Origin: Neckera pumila
Taxonomy: Eukaryota > Streptophyta > Bryopsida > Hypnales > Neckeraceae
Assembly: GCA_963969595.1 (NCBI GenBank)
Contig: OZ018409.1
Coordinates: 34,547,282-34,611,281, forward strand
Reading direction: 5' to 3'
Length of the DNA stretch: 64,000 bases
The notes below the pieces were generated by a model. It was not told where the DNA came from and did not search any database. It worked only from the letters and a program-made list of their open reading frames with translations. The translations under genes were made by a program, and so were the position numbers. Positions 11,401 to 24,800 of this stretch are shown here, piece after piece. The stretch's first letter is position 1. Each line of letters starts with the position of its first letter.

Positions 11401-14400
11401 GTTTTCCTATCTCCCAAAAAAATTTCGGAAAATCATGGCAAAAATTCAACCTGTAGGTGATCCCATTTGTCCTTCAAAGGGACAATGGGCTTTTAGGGGT
11501 TAACTTTAATGGCTACTCCTATCCCAATATTTATTTATTTCATGATTTTTTCATGTAATTTATGAAGTTATATTTCTCCGGACATAATTTTTTTGATTTG
11601 AACATAAACTCTACTTTGGGTGATTTTTCAATAATCAAACACTCCAAGGTATGTTCATTGCAGATTGTGTTGAGAGAAAAACAAAGCCAATTATAGGTCA
11701 TCGTAAGAAAAAAATTCTACGAGTGTGGAAGTTGGCAAGTGGTTGATTGGTTAGAGTGTAAAGTAAATGGGCATAGTCAAGTGAAATTTTTGTTTTTCCA
11801 ATGTACCTTGCTTAATTGCAAGGCTACAAAAACAATATTTTCTTTTTCTATTCCTTGTAAAAATTTGCACACATGTTTTTAACTATTTATAATTGCACTA
11901 GACTAGTATGAAAATGTCTAGAAGAAATTACAAAAACTTTTGATTGTATAGATTACAAGTTATAAACATTGAAAGTTATGAAAATAAACATTTTTGCACC
12001 TAGTCTAATTAGATTATACTTAAGGCTTTGAATAATCTGAGTTTAAAATTTGTATTGTTGAATAATTGAATAGATAATTCAAGAAATTAAAAAAAAAATT
12101 GATTTTTTGTTCTTTCAAAATTGTTAAGTCAATTACTATAAGAAACCCCCGTTTTAGGTGATGAGCCCTTTTCTTTTGTAACAGATTTTAAGAGATGCCA
12201 ATGTTGACATCCCAAAAATTTTGTATCAACAAAAATGTACAACGTAACATCAACATTGATAGTTCAATGTTTTTATGTCTATACAAACAAAAGGATAATC
12301 TATAAGAACAAAATTGAAAAAAATTACTTCAGGTTTTATATTGCCTATCCAACTTTTCTACCTTCTTGGTTTGGATTACATAATTTCTTTTCCTACATGG
12401 TCAATTTTGTTAAAATGGTGGCATTCCATTACAATGGCACGTTATTTCAGTTCAGAATGGCCGATCTGAAATCTACATTTGTCGTACATTCTAAAAATCT
12501 AGATTTGTCCTAGATACAAAATCTATACCAATTTTAGTTTCTTTAGAACGGTTGATCTGAAATGTATAGAGTTCTTAGATGTTTGAAATGTACAATTGTC
12601 TTAGATGTTTGGAATCTATACCTGTTTTAAAGGTTCAAAGCGGGCACTTTGAAAAAATGGCACAAAGAATATGGCATAGGGAAAATGTGGCATTAAGAAT
12701 ACCGCCATTTTAACAAAATTGGCCATCTACTCTCTAATTGAAATAGAATTACATTCCTCCCAAGCCAATCCCATTGTCCTATCTAGAAAAAGAAATTCAA
12801 AACTCATCCTAAAATTGAAATTTTGGGACCCTAACAAACCTTGAAAAGTTCCCCAAGAAGACTCTTAGGGCTTTAGAGGTTGAGATATCCAATATAAGAA
12901 AATTATTATTTTTACAGGCTAAATTCTACAAATCTAGCATTATTGTCCAATTATAATAATCAAACTCAACATATGAAATCATACATAAATGTGCATCAAA
13001 CATTTTGAAATTTTATTAAAATAAGTATATAAATAAATATTTGTATGAAGAATTTTCTCTCAAGGATGAACCAAGGTTTTGACATGAAGAATATTGTGAG
13101 TTGGTGTTCAACTTTGGGTCATTTCCAAGAAAGAAACATTTGTCTTTTTTTTAGTCCCCTTGGCCTTGGACAAGTTTTTTTTTGCTCATAACTTTTGCGT
13201 CTTAGGTTCATTTTCTACAAAATTTGAACTGGAGGTACATGTAATAGTTTTAAACATTGACAAATTTCTTAAAAAAAACTTAAATTAGTTTATTGTTTTT
13301 AAATTTCCCCCAATTGAATGTCTATTGTGGCTATTTTGGGGGATTTTAGTACTATTTTCAACCCTAAAATGCAAATTTGAAGGTGAAAATTGGGGTTCTA
13401 GGAATTTTGCTAAAGTTCTAAAAGCCCACAAGAGGTTTTTCTAAAACTTGTATATTTTCCACCTTTTACATGTGCTCAAAATACACTACCTTTGCGCACA
13501 TGCAAAGAATACAATTTTTTTTCTCAAAGATGAAAATAGTTGTAAAGGTGTATCATCAAGTTAGAAAAAACGGCTTTTTGGAGGGGAATTTTTTGAATTT
13601 TTTTCAACACTCTTTGACCATTCATAACTTTTAAAGATTAAATTTTCTAGGTCTTAAATTATTACACATACTTTTTGAATGTTTATAAATTATCCATATT
13701 TTATTTTATTAATTTTTTTTTTTTCAAAAGTCATAGTAGTTTGGATATTTTGAGCCAAAATTGGCAAATGTTTCTTGCAACTATCCTTTCACTAATTATA
13801 ACAATTGAGCCCTATTCCACCACTATTATACATGTTCCTATTATACACACTTGTTTTCTGTAGTATTATACTTTGTATTGTCTCACAAGGAAAAGGAAAC
13901 TTGGAAGGCACTACTAGAGAATATGCTTAGATGGAGGAAGCTTAAAGACCCACATTTGTCTAACTTGTCATACCTATACTTTGTCTAATTCATCATTTTA
14001 AGACTTGCACTTAGTCTACTTGGGCATGTCTTCTACTAATGTAAATCTATCCTATTAAGACAAACATTTGCTATGTTTGTTTGTGACGTACATCATGATT
14101 TCCTAAATTTTTGGGGTGAATAGGGCAAGCTTAGTATTATAAAAAAGCCCTTGGAAGAACATGTGCACAAAACAAGCTTCATTGCGTTTCAAGCAACATG
14201 GCAAAAAATATTGAATTTCAAAGTTTTTATCAAGATAGAAAAGAGAATGTTGGTTGCAAGTCCATAGGTTGACAAGCTCAAGAACACTCCATGTGTGGCA
14301 ACATCATCCCAATATTTTTATTATTATTTTTAGTTTTTTTTTTCTTAAACTTTACTTTACTTTTGTTTGTATATTTTTTTATGATAGCAGTTTTGTCCCC

Positions 14401-17400
14401 ATGACTGATAGATTGATGGAGGCACTCGTAGTATCATTGAACATAGGTGTGTTATCTATCTATAGCAATGTAGCATTGACATTTTATATCATGTAATGCA
14501 AAAATTGATAGCCCACATGATATAAAACACTAATAGAAAAGCGTGTTGGTAAAATATGTTATAAGCACAGTTTTCAACAAAATCTAGCTGATGTTTTTTT
14601 GTTAGAAACAAAACTTGTTGGTTAAAAGAACACAAAAAAAAATTATAATCATGATTTTCAACAGTTGAAAACTGAGTTTATAACTTGTTTTTGCATTAAA
14701 GAGGTGTTGACACGAATATGTTTTGTTTCTAACAAGAAAACATTAGCTAGATTTTGTTGAGAGCTTGTTGAGAGTAATGCAATTTTCTTCTAGTGAAATG
14801 TCAATGCTATACATAATTTGCTCTTCTTAAAGAATAAAATAATGGGCATGAAAATAAATTTAATAAGTGATGACAACGACAATCACAAAGGACATACTAA
14901 TGGGTGCATACTAGTCTATACTGTTAAAACAAATGTTTTTGTTTTTGTTTTTTTGTGGTGTATGTTGGGGTCTCTTAAACCAATAGGCTAGTTGGGGCGT
15001 TTAAACATTTTATTGGCACCCTTGAGATAAAGAAAGTACAACCATTTTTTTGTGTATTAAGTTGTGAATCCTAAAGTTGGTGTTTAATCATTGTCCAATT
15101 GGCCTTCTAAGCAATGGACAAGTCTTTTCTTCCTATTAGCTCTAAGTATTTTAGATCTAAAAAGAAAACCAATTTCATATACAAAAAACAACAATTTTGG
15201 TTGTTTTGATCCAAATTAGATCAAAATTCTATACTTTAGAAATTAAGCTATCTAAAATAAAGATTTAACCATCCCAGAATATGGTCTAGCCATTTGAAAT
15301 GGTAAAAAACTTTAAATTGAACATTCCTAACAAAATTATGGGCAAATGAAGTTTTCCTATTAATTCATTATCCAATACTTTAATGCTTTTTTCTAATCTA
15401 TAAGTTAAAATTAACATTTACTTCCAAGAAATTCTAAATTTTACTTCCTTTTGAGCTTTAAAATCCTTTCTGGTTCGGATTAGATAAATTTTGGTGATTT
15501 ATTTAAAATTGATTCTTCAAACTATCAAACTTCATCCCTTCATCCCTTCATCCTATCTTCAGATTTTACCTACTTTGTGAGTGTAATATAATTTTGGAAA
15601 CCTCTATCTAATTTGCATAATTTTGAGTCTAAAATTGAATTTTGGTTCAATTTTAAAAGTCTAATGTGAACATCTATTCATTTAATTAACACTAACCTAG
15701 TCTTTTTGTTTCACTTGCTATTTTTGAATTTAAATAGTTTAAACTTTAAAAGCATAAAATTACCTTTCTAAAAATTAAAATACTTTGAATTTAGATTCCT
15801 TTATCAAAAGTTATGGATGAAGTTTTATTTCTAAATGGCATTCTAAAACTTCATTCAATATTTTTTTTTAAACCTAGAATTCCAAATAAATATTTTTGGA
15901 GGGAATTTTGCTTTTGAGATTTATTTGGATTCTTAAACTCCATTTTGACTTGTCTTGGATGATTTTTAGTATTTTTCATCCAAAACTAGCGCCTTCAACG
16001 ACCAAACTTAATCTTACTCTATCTTTACTAGTTTTTATCTACTTTTTAAATATGGTATCTTTTTGGAAACCTCTAAAGATTGTCTATAATTTGAATTTGA
16101 ATTTGTAATTTTGTAAATTCTTAAGATAGATCTAACTTAAGAATCTAACTCCTATCCCACCTTTAGAACCTAAAAAGCAAAATGAAATGAAATGAAATGG
16201 CACCTTCGGGCACATACCTCAGAGTCAACTTCTAACATGGTTCCATCATCCATCACTTGCATTTGAATTGTCACGTTCCATTTTTATTGGCTTCATTTTA
16301 TTTTATTTTATTTGCTTGAATAAAAGGATTTTACAACAAGGTGTAGAAATTGTAATTGTGCTCTATTTAATTTTTCTTTCCCTATTTTAAACCTCCCTCT
16401 TTTTATCTGACAACTTTCTATAATTTTTTCGATTTTTTTCTCATTTTTGGAACATACTTGACATTGCAAAGGTTGACTTCTATGACTATTAAGTGTCTTT
16501 TGAAATACATGTAAACCAAACAAAGTCATGACATAAGTGTTACAAAATTCCACCAAATATATATGCTAATTCATAGTGTCTTCAAGTAGTTAAATATGTT
16601 TTTTTTTGTTTTTTTTGTCTCTAATCCAAGTCAAGCCTTGGTTGAAGGAGCTAAGACTATCCTACATTCTTAGACTTCTCCTTCACTTTCTTGAGGTCCT
16701 TTGTGCAAATTGTATATTTGTATTTAAGATTTCAATCTTTTAAGCTAAAATCATTCACTTCTAACTCCCGCCTTTTAAGTGCTTGAGGTTCTACAAGTCT
16801 TTATATAAGTCTTCTTAGATTTTTTAGCAACTCAATGAATATCTTTGATACCTTAGATAGCTTGCCTAGGATGTTTTCAGATTTTTTCAAGACCAAAAAG
16901 TTCTTCTAACACCCCAAACAAAGTCCCAGTGCATTTTCAGATTTTCTCAAGCCCATACAGCTCTTGTAACACCCTTGATAACCTCTTGCGGTGTATTTTC
17001 AAATTTTTTTCAAGCCCAAGGAATCTTCTAGCATCCTATTTAGAGCCCTAGTGTATTTTCAAATTTTATCAAGTCCACAAAGTTCCTTCAATACCCCAGA
17101 CATAGCTAAATTGGGTTAAATAATTTTTTTTTTAACGAGATTGGCTTCCCACAATTTGCATTACATGCATATAGGGAACTCAATCTCATTGACTATCAAT
17201 CCTTCTTTAGCAACCTCCTAACTTCCTCTAATGACCTTCTACCCCTTTCAAACTTGATCTCGCCCTCTTGGTTGACCTGGATCCTGCTTGAAATCAATTT
17301 ATATCCTCTTGAACTGGACCTTGGCTATAAGCTCTAAATTTAGGTAGGGATCTAGACTAAAAAACTACTCTCTCTTTGTTTTTACGTTTTTGGTTTTGTT

Positions 17401-18770
17401 TTCTCTAACATACTAGTATATAAGTAGTATGGTCTTACAAAGGTACAAACCTTTTAATTTATAGCTCGGTTTTAAGCTTTATCATTCAGAAGGGTTGAAA
17501 CTAAAAGGAATGCAAACACTGTTTAGCAATGACTTGGCAGGGATTAAGCCCAAGCTCTGCAATACGAGTGTTATAACAAAGAGATTTAAATAAAACAAGG
17601 AAAAAAACAAGTAGCTTAATATCTAACACTTTACAATCATTATTTAGTACAAAAACATGAAATATGTATCAAATCTCATAAAATTTGACATGACCACTAT
17701 CTTGCAAGTCAAGGCTCTTGAAGGATTATTTCAAAAAGATGGGAATTTCTACACCAACAAGCTAGTGCACACTAGTAGAGAAATCACAACTAAATCAACC
17801 AAAAATCAATTGTTTCTTGTTGTTTGGGGCATTGTAATAACCCTTTTGTTGAGGCCAACAAATGGCCACCTGCTTTCTGTTGATTTTAATGGTACAATGA
17901 CCAAATCAACAGAATCTAGAATCTAATATCTAAATCTTTTTGGAATCTTTTAGAATCTACTTAGCACATTCATAATATTTTGAGATACTTTTGTTCCATT
18001 GCAGAAGGGCAAATTTGATAGACTGATGCCAAATAATCAATAAACCTTTAAAGCCTTGAAGCTAATTGATTTCAAGCAAATTTTCTTATTTGAGACAAGC
18101 CCTTTTCAAATGCAATATTTACTAAATACAATTCTTGTAAATTTTTTATCAAAGGGGTTTCACTACCAGATCAATGTCTAAAAAATTTTAGACCAATCCA
18201 AGATGCAATTAAAAAGTTATGTCTCAAAAGATCATTTCTCTTACTAACAGGCAATTTTAGCCAACCATGACAAATAGATCTAATTGGTCTGAAATTCTTC
18301 ATACATACTTTCAACAAGGTTGTTAATAGAACCAAAAAAGTTAAAAAGGCATACAAATCCACAATTTTGACTTACAAGCGTTTCAAATAAATATTCTTCA
18401 TGCGGGCACTACTAAACCCCTAAATGAATTTGTTGCTTTTAGGCCTGAAATTGCTTCAAAGTAGTGAAACGTAGAACAAGGCTAAAATCTTTATCCATAT
18501 ATTCATTAACAAATTCAATTGTAGGATCCTATACTGCACTTATTAGAGTACATCTTCCTAGAAATTAAAAAAAGAAAACCATATCAATTGCAAGATCATG
18601 TCGCTTGGATTCAAAAAAAAGTATTTTCAATTCTTCCCAAGTAATGAGATTTCACCTTTCCGATTTTTTTGGAAAAAAATGTTAAGATTCTACAACTTTT
18701 TACTCTCAATAATATTGTATGTTGAAGAAATAAGTAGGAGATTATATATATAAATATAAATATATATGAT

Positions 18771-18817
<47 letters not shown>

Positions 18818-21800
18818 TTTCTTATTTCTTATTTCTTATTTTATTGTTTTATTGTTTTTCAACAAAAAATATTTCATAATCATGCTTGAAAAAATTAATA
18901 AGTAGAAAGAAGTTGAGTATGATTTTAAATACAAAATTGTTAAGAATTTAGATATGGAATTGAAACATTCTAATGCCAATGGATGCAATGTTGTAATAAA
19001 TAATCAACATTCAATGCTTTTATTTTCTTACAAATATTGAAATTGACTTAAATAAAGGAACTTCAATATTTATTTATTAGAGATTCTATACTAGGCCCCC
19101 GCAAACAAAAACTCCTCATAACTTTCATCTTATTAGTTTAAATGGAACAAGTGAAAGCTTTCCACGTATATATAAATCTAGAAAAAAAATTTATTCTTAG
19201 AAAAATGATTTTATCTGAGCTATCCAAGCTGCCTACCAAGCTACTCCTTGACGACGTGTTGCATGAAAATTTAAGAAAAAAAAAATTAAAACCTCTGTCT
19301 ATAGCAAACTATCAATAATTGCTAGGTCACCAGAAAATGCCATTTGGTCCTTTAGGAGTTGAAACACCATAGTTGGAGTTCTATATATAAGAAAAACAAT
19401 TTTTTAATTAACTCCTAAAGGACCATGAGTGCAGATTTTGAACAATGAATGAAAAATACATTCTAAACTCACTAAAATTCATTTTTTCATCCATCAAGTT
19501 TGTTTGAAGATTCTTATATTAGTTCTTTAACATTTGTATTGTTCAGATTATGAAGATTTTGCTTTGCAAATATTCTATAACTCCAAAGGTATCGGAAGGT
19601 CTAGCTTCAAAAAGTAACTTTTTTAGTTCAAAAAATGACCCTTCAAAAATGACTTGAATCAAAAAATCAAATAAAAATCTTCAAAAATTACTATAATTAG
19701 AACTCAAATATTTTGAACTTATAGGAAGAAAAAAATTTGGAAAATTGTAAATAATCAATCTTCAACTGATTTTAGAAGGAATTTACAATTTTTAGCTTCA
19801 AATTTTATTGAAAAATATTGGTATATTTTTTTGTTGGTCTAACCATATGGATGTGATCTATAAATAGCATTTTACACCTATTATTTGAGAGTCATCATTA
19901 AAGTATTCTTCAAAGTTGCATTTTATAATAATCTTCACAATTTTGGAAATCAAAACACCCCTCCGGTCTTTTAGGGGTTAGTCATAAAAACTTGGTGTTT
20001 TCTAAACTTAGCAGACTTTGGCGGTCATTTTGGATTAATACAATAAATTTTTTGAAAAAACTTTGAACTGAAGAAAGTTGAAAAATCAAGTCAAATTTCA
20101 TCTGCAGTAATTTGTTTGAGATTTTGAGCTTTCAATTAAAAGTTATGAACAAATTTCAGAGAAGGGTTGGAAGGGACATTTTCTTTGACGTTTTCTAACA
20201 TCTTTCCTAAATTTTGTCTATAACTTTTGATCAAAGACTCAAAATTACAAAAAATTTATGGAGATGAAAGCTAGTTTGATTTTGTCTACAACTTTTGTTA
20301 GTTTCAAGTTTTTTCAAAAAAAGAATTCTATTATATGAAAATGCCCGCCAAAGTTCGCTAAGTTAATGAATTCCAATTCTAAATGCATAAGTAAGAAAAA
20401 TATCTCAAGTAATTTAAAGTGTGGTGTGTTGAGTAGAGATTGTATTGAGGTCTTGGGTTAAAATCTTGTGGGCAACCACAGGAAGCTTGTTTGGCTACCC
20501 GAAATTTCCGGATAGCAAAATTTTCTTCGAGCAGCCAAATTTTTTTTTTTTTCCCTTGGATGTGATCAAACCAATAGAAAAAAACAACACTTTTTTGTTG
20601 ATTTGGAAACTGATTTTTCTACTAGTGCCAAGACAACTACTTCAAAATAAAGACTAAGAACCTTAATCAAAATCCAAAAGAAATACAACATTGTTAGTAG
20701 GCAAATGTTACATGATATGTGAACAAGTAATTAATGTGTCAAAGCTTGAAGAGACTCTCAAGTCCTTCAAGAAATGTACCAAGGTAACAAGCTCTAAAAT
20801 TGCATAGGCTCTAAAATCGCCCACCCTACTCAAATGTTCACTGCTTGGACATATTGCTTTTTTATAGGCTTCAACAATGTACAAATAGTGTACATTTTAG
20901 GAGGTGGGCAATTTTAGAGCCCTATGCCACTTCAACTTCAAAATTTCTTAACTAATTCTAGAAAGCTCCAAAAAATATGAAACAACTTGAGTTAAATGCC
21001 AATTCTTCTTATCTTTCTAGGAAAATTTACTAAAAATTATTTCAAAAAGCTTTGCTTCCCCAAAATTCACTTTCAGCTCTTAAATGGGGGACTTTTGGAC
21101 CTGGTACCTTAAAGCACAAGGGAATGAGCAAGAATGCTCTAAACATACCATGGACAACAAAGTGTCTGACTTGGTCTAAAAGTACTATAAAACAAGAGTG
21201 GCAAAATTTACAATGGAAAATGAGGGTGGTTTTGGAAGAGAAGGGGTGGCTTTTATACATTTCTCAAAGGCCTCCCTATCCTAAGATTTTTCTAAATTTA
21301 ATCGCTAATTATTAAAATAAATCAAATTTATAGTTGGACCAACTCTAACTTTTGGTGAAATGTTCCAAATGAAAAATGAATTGCTCTATTGGCTTTAGAA
21401 GTCCCAAATTAGTTTATAGGATCCACTACTTCTAGGTCATTCAGACTCATAAAAGCCAAAAAATTGTAAAGGTAAAGAAATAAGGAAGTTTGTGGAAGTA
21501 AGAAAATACTCCTCTTTGACTTTGTTTGAATGTTGCATGTTCCCACAGCAATGCCTCAAATTTGTTTAATATTTGTCAAAATTTGATAAAGTTGTCAGTT
21601 TGGATACTTGTCAATATTGAATTGTCTTGAAACTCGTTACAGCATGTTATTATTACAAAATTCTATTCTAAGTATTAAATAGAAATTTTATTGTGACCAA
21701 CATATTTTCTAAACTTAAAAAAAAATTAGTTTTAGTGGCTGGCCTTTTGAAATATATTGTGGCAATGACACATAGACAAGCTATTGACCCGTTTGGTTGC

Positions 21801-24800
21801 ATCAGTATCAAGCCTATATTTCACTTTATTTTTATTTTCCTTTTTTCCTTTTTCCTTTTATTTCTACCTTATTCCTAAAATTTGCTAAGCAAACAATTTT
21901 TGTATGTCAAATAATTATTATTTCTGAAGTAAAATGCAAAAATTGATAGCATATATGATAATTTGCTATATTCATGGATAATCTGTCATATTTGAAGAAT
22001 AAAAATTGATTATGAAAAGAGATTAAAGAAAGGTTGGCCATCACCTTTGTGTCAACCCGTGTGTCAATTATAAATGACGTACCAATGGTTGTTGCAATGG
22101 CACATGACACACTAATCCATACCTTAAGTTTGGCTGTTTTTTTTTTTTGTTTTTTTTTTTTTTTGTTTGTTTGTTTGTTTGTTTGTTACGTTGAGATCTC
22201 CCGGAGCGTGCGTACCCTGACCGCGTGCTTGGTACCATCAAAAAGCCCTCGGCTAGGAGGGATGCACCGGCTTGGTTTCGTGACAATGCGGAAGTTGTGG
22301 ATTTTTGAATTATTTATGGATCAATAATTTAGAAAATTACTTTTATTTTGATTTTGGTTGCATTCTTGGTGATGTTGGAAAAGCTCTTGGCGAGTAGGGG
22401 TGGACGGGCTTTGTTTCTTGGCGTTTGGAACGATGGTGTGAAAGATATTGAATTTCAAAGTTTTTATTATGAATCAAAAAATTTAGAAAATTATTTTCAC
22501 TATGATTTTGACTGTGGCAACGGCACAGGCCACACTAGTTATACTAAAGGTATGAGCACCATGAATTGTCACTTGAGGCAAGTTGAATAAGATTCATTTG
22601 AATTTGAATAAAAGAGTATTTTGTGTATCTAAACAAACAACTTTACAGAGGACTTGTTGAAGTCGAAGTGGAAAAGTTTGATACAAGAATAAATAATATG
22701 CACTCACAAGTTCATGTGAATAAAACACCAATAATTACAAGCAAAATCACTCACAAGTTCATGTGAATAAAACACCAATAATTACAAGCAAAATCACTCA
22801 CAAGTTAAAAAGTACACTTGTTGAAAACAATACAAGCAAGATACAAAATAGTGAGCTTCTATGCTTCCAAACCGTTCATTTACTAAGCTCTTCTTCACTT
22901 TTCATGTTCATATTTAGATTTCAACATTTTAGTAGAGGCCATAACAAGTGTTTATATCCTTTCAATAATAAGTGTACTTCTGGCACAACTTACAGTAGTA
23001 CAGTACGTTCAGGCTTGGCATTACAAATAAGTAGGTCTTAGAGATAAAACAATTACCAAAAAAAGGGCATTGTTTTTTCAATCCTAATATTTAGGACAAG
23101 GTATTATTAATTTGCTTAAATTTGTGGGTTCAGTAGTTCAATTGGTGTCCACACATGATGCTCTACAATTGTAATTTGGTATGAAACATTTGACGAGACT
23201 GCTTAATTGAGACCACCTTATCATTACAAAAAAGATGGGGCCTTGAAAGGGCCGTTAACTTGATTGCTTATTACGGTATTTGGTGGCTTTGATGGCAACT
23301 TTTACCCTGTAGCCACACAGAGCTTTAATGAAACTGAGCTGCTTGTACAGAGGTTGAATGGTCCAGAGAACTTCTTCCTTCCCACCTACCCAGTGACAGG
23401 ATTCATTCGTTGAGAGAGCAACAGAAAAAAATGACTACATACTCCCTCCCACTTTGTGATTGAAGGTCTGCGACTACCGCGCTTCCTACGGCGGCTAAGA
23501 TGTGTTCCCACTCCCACGCTGGCACTAATGATGCCCAAGCAGGACATGCATGGATTATTGTTGGGCAACCCTCACAACTCTATCAGACTTCTTCAAACTT
23601 GCGGTCCACTTTTGGCCTGGTTATTTTTGTAATGCACATCTGAGGTGAGGTTTTAGGGAAAATGGAGCAAAGTAGGGCCCGTCACCTAGGTCCATGTACT
23701 TATTGCAGGACTTGTTTTCTTCTACTGTCATCGTTGTAGGAGTTGTGTGTGGCGTTGCGGTGGTTCTCGACATTTCAATTTTCTGCTTCAATGTTTGTTT
23801 TATGTCCTCCGTTGCTAGCATGTGGTATCATCATCGTTGAGCCATTGTTGCTTGAATCTTCCATTTTGAATTCGTTTCCAATCGAGGGCGTCTAATGAAT
23901 CTTGGTTGTTGGTGGCAATGTATCCTAAGAAGATTCACTAGGCAACACGTTTCGAACACTTGTGCGACTTCCGCGCATACAATCAAGACAAGCATAAAGG
24001 TAGGTAACAAATTTACACCGCAATTTCATTCTATTGGCAACAATGTATAAAATTCTTGAACTTTGGCTGAAACAAAAATATTGTATATATTTACTGTTGA
24101 GTGCCAATTTTTGTAGGGCAACTAGGAGTCTCTGTATAATTGGTTGCCTTCATAGCCTAGGACTTTATGAGTAGCTTGAGGCATTTCCATTCCACCTTGA
24201 TATCTAATTATGTGTGCCTTGTGGTCTTGTGTCACTGACGGAGAGTATGAAATTGCCGCTCTTACTTAATTGTGCCAATTGACGGAGATTAACTGAAAGT
24301 GATGCAATAAATATGAAATCTTTATTTTCTACTGATTCTAATGCAACTTTACACCTATAGCAAATCACGTTATATTTGCTATGGTGCCCTCCAAGCTCTA
24401 ACTATGGATTGATTGCCGCTCTTTTGCACTGCCAGGTGGATATTTGCAAAGAATTGGCATTCCTTAAATACTACAAGTTTGAATAAGCGCAGCTTCTTGC
24501 TTCTAATATCACCTAAATCACTCACCTATAAAGCCATGTTTGAACTTACTATTATGGTTTTCAATTGAAATCAAAGCAAATTGGTGTTGATAGATCACAA
24601 GCAAAATGATTCGATGATGAATTTTTAAATGCTAGTGTTCAACTTTGCGCATTGCACAAATCTTAATCTTTTAATCCTTAACTAGCGATTGGCGCTTGCT
24701 TTGCTATGCATTAAATATATTACTTTCATTAATTTTTCATGTGATAGAATGTAGATAAACAAAGTATGTATAATCTTTAAATGAAAATATTGACATCCTC

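Larger units (their letters stand above)
17770..20627. mobile_element. Probable CACTA-type element, non-autonomous, with nested repeats
   Basis: Starts CACTAGTAGAGAAATCACAA and ends with the reverse complement of CACTAGTAGAAAAATCAGTT. Both ends continue with an AAATCAAC-A/C-AAAA subterminal block. The left end also resembles the inverted right end at 6117, which supports one family. Flanking triplets are GCA and CCA, so the duplication is imperfect. It contains a copy of the long dispersed repeat and a (TTTA)n tract; no transposase frame. Confidence 0.55.

Noticed and set aside
16873..17105. Regular repeats that might be mistaken for a CRISPR array
   Set aside because: Repeats are degenerate, lack unique spacers and sit in a eukaryotic intron.
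21042..21315. Overlapping 72- and 87-codon frames on both strands
   Set aside because: They lie across a dispersed repeat boundary and show no family motifs; tested as a possible duplicated dynein exon and not similar.
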